Part shown: positions 63,775-64,000 of the stretch, piece by piece
How positions within the stretch are numbered: the stretch's first letter is position 1
Layout: each line of letters opens with the position of its first letter
Source: Aeromonas eucrenophila
GTDB lineage: Bacteria > Pseudomonadota > Gammaproteobacteria > Enterobacterales > Aeromonadaceae
Length of the DNA: 64,000 nt
Assembly (NCBI RefSeq): GCF_000819865.1
Contig: NZ_CDDF01000001.1
Span: forward strand, 657,981-721,980
Direction: 5' to 3'
Translations under genes and position numbers: made by a program
The notes under the pieces: generated by a model
What the model was told of the DNA's origin: nothing
The model's input: the letters and a program-made list of their open reading frames with translations, nothing else
Database searches by the model: none

Positions 63775-64000
63775 CCATCGCCATCTCAGATCGCATCGGC
63801 TGCGACTACATCCAGCAACTGCGACAGCAACTGCCCCACGCCATCACGGACGAGCAGTGGCAGACCGCCGATCAGGCCACCCTGACCGTCAAACCCACCG
63901 ACTTGATTGCCCTCACCAGCATATTGTTCCACAAGCTCGGCGGCTGGCTGTCGGTCTCCTTTGCCAACGACGAGCGCAGCCTCAACGGCCACTTCGCCGT
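63771..64000 (+). CDS. Hydrogenase large subunit HycE/HyfG, 5' part
   Basis: The frame runs off the window end after 76 codons. The N-terminus (IGCDYIQQLRQQLPHAITDE, then WQTADQATLTVKPTDLIALTS and LGGWLSVSFANDERSLNGHFAV) matches the NuoC-like N-terminal domain of E. coli HycE and HyfG, where LFGNDERxLNGHYAV is conserved. The NiFe site would lie beyond the window. Which of the two names fits better cannot be decided from this piece. No hyfD, hyfE or hyfF lies between it and hyfC. Confidence 0.85.
   Translation, partial: MTIAISDRIGCDYIQQLRQQLPHAITDEQWQTADQATLTVKPTDLIALTSILFHKLGGWLSVSFANDERSLNGHFA

Overview
The window looks like a chromosomal segment of an Aeromonas species (gamma-proteobacteria). 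The basis is high-GC coding DNA, gene blocks of E. coli type (recR-htpG-adk-hemH-gsk, fdhF with selenocysteine, hyf genes, corA, kup), and above all a complete catechol-siderophore locus whose gene content and NRPS domains match amonabactin, the siderophore of Aeromonas. Species cannot be told from the window. No rRNA, tRNA, CRISPR array or transposase gene was seen.

Layout. (1) 1-5.3 kb: serC, then etfBA and divergent ETF-ubiquinone oxidoreductase around a palindromic operator; the 3' end of the oxidoreductase gene is repeated in tandem. (2) 5.6-8.0 kb: corA with a leader holding two tiny ORFs, a DUF2919 membrane protein and an exported secretin-N-like protein. (3) 8.2-32.3 kb: the siderophore locus. 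On the + strand lie a Fur box, an MFS exporter, a TonB-dependent receptor, a FepDGC-type permease and ATPase, and further on a FepB-like binding protein. On the - strand lie an EntD-type phosphopantetheinyl transferase and the operon amoC-amoE-amoB-amoF-amoA-amoG-amoH under a strong Fur box. Substrate-code reading by eye suggests AmoF takes lysine, AmoG a residue that is then epimerised (probably the aromatic one) and AmoH glycine. (4) 32.5-35.3 kb: a YceB-like lipoprotein and a Fur-box-preceded exported protein of unknown function. (5) 35.3-47.9 kb: glgC, a degenerate GGDEF/EAL protein, a small unknown gene, DUF2750, a Cache chemoreceptor, gsk, a MAPEG protein, hemH, adk, htpG with a sigma-32 promoter, and recR. 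(6) 48.1-64 kb: formate metabolism, namely fdhD, an FhlA-type activator, fdhF (in-frame UGA plus SECIS) and a hydN-like ferredoxin gene, then an AT-rich island with two coiled-coil membrane proteins (one frameshifted), kup, and the start of a hyfA-hyfB-hyfC-hycE/hyfG hydrogenase operon cut by the window end. Sigma-54 promoter candidates and a shared upstream motif link the two formate blocks to the FhlA gene between recR and fdhF.

How the parts work together. The siderophore genes form a full make-export-retrieve circuit: chorismate to 2,3-dihydroxybenzoate (AmoC, AmoB, AmoA), activation (AmoE), peptide assembly (AmoB carrier, AmoF, AmoG, AmoH, primed by the EntD-like enzyme), export (MFS), and uptake (receptor, FepB, FepDG, FepC). 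FdhF, HydN and the Hyf proteins are expected to form a membrane formate hydrogenlyase. A recurring feature is the micro-ORF that exactly bridges two operon genes with ATGA or TGATG overlaps at both ends (etfB/etfA, fepG/fepC, amoC/amoE, hyfC/hycE). All functional calls come from reading the sequence; no database search was run.
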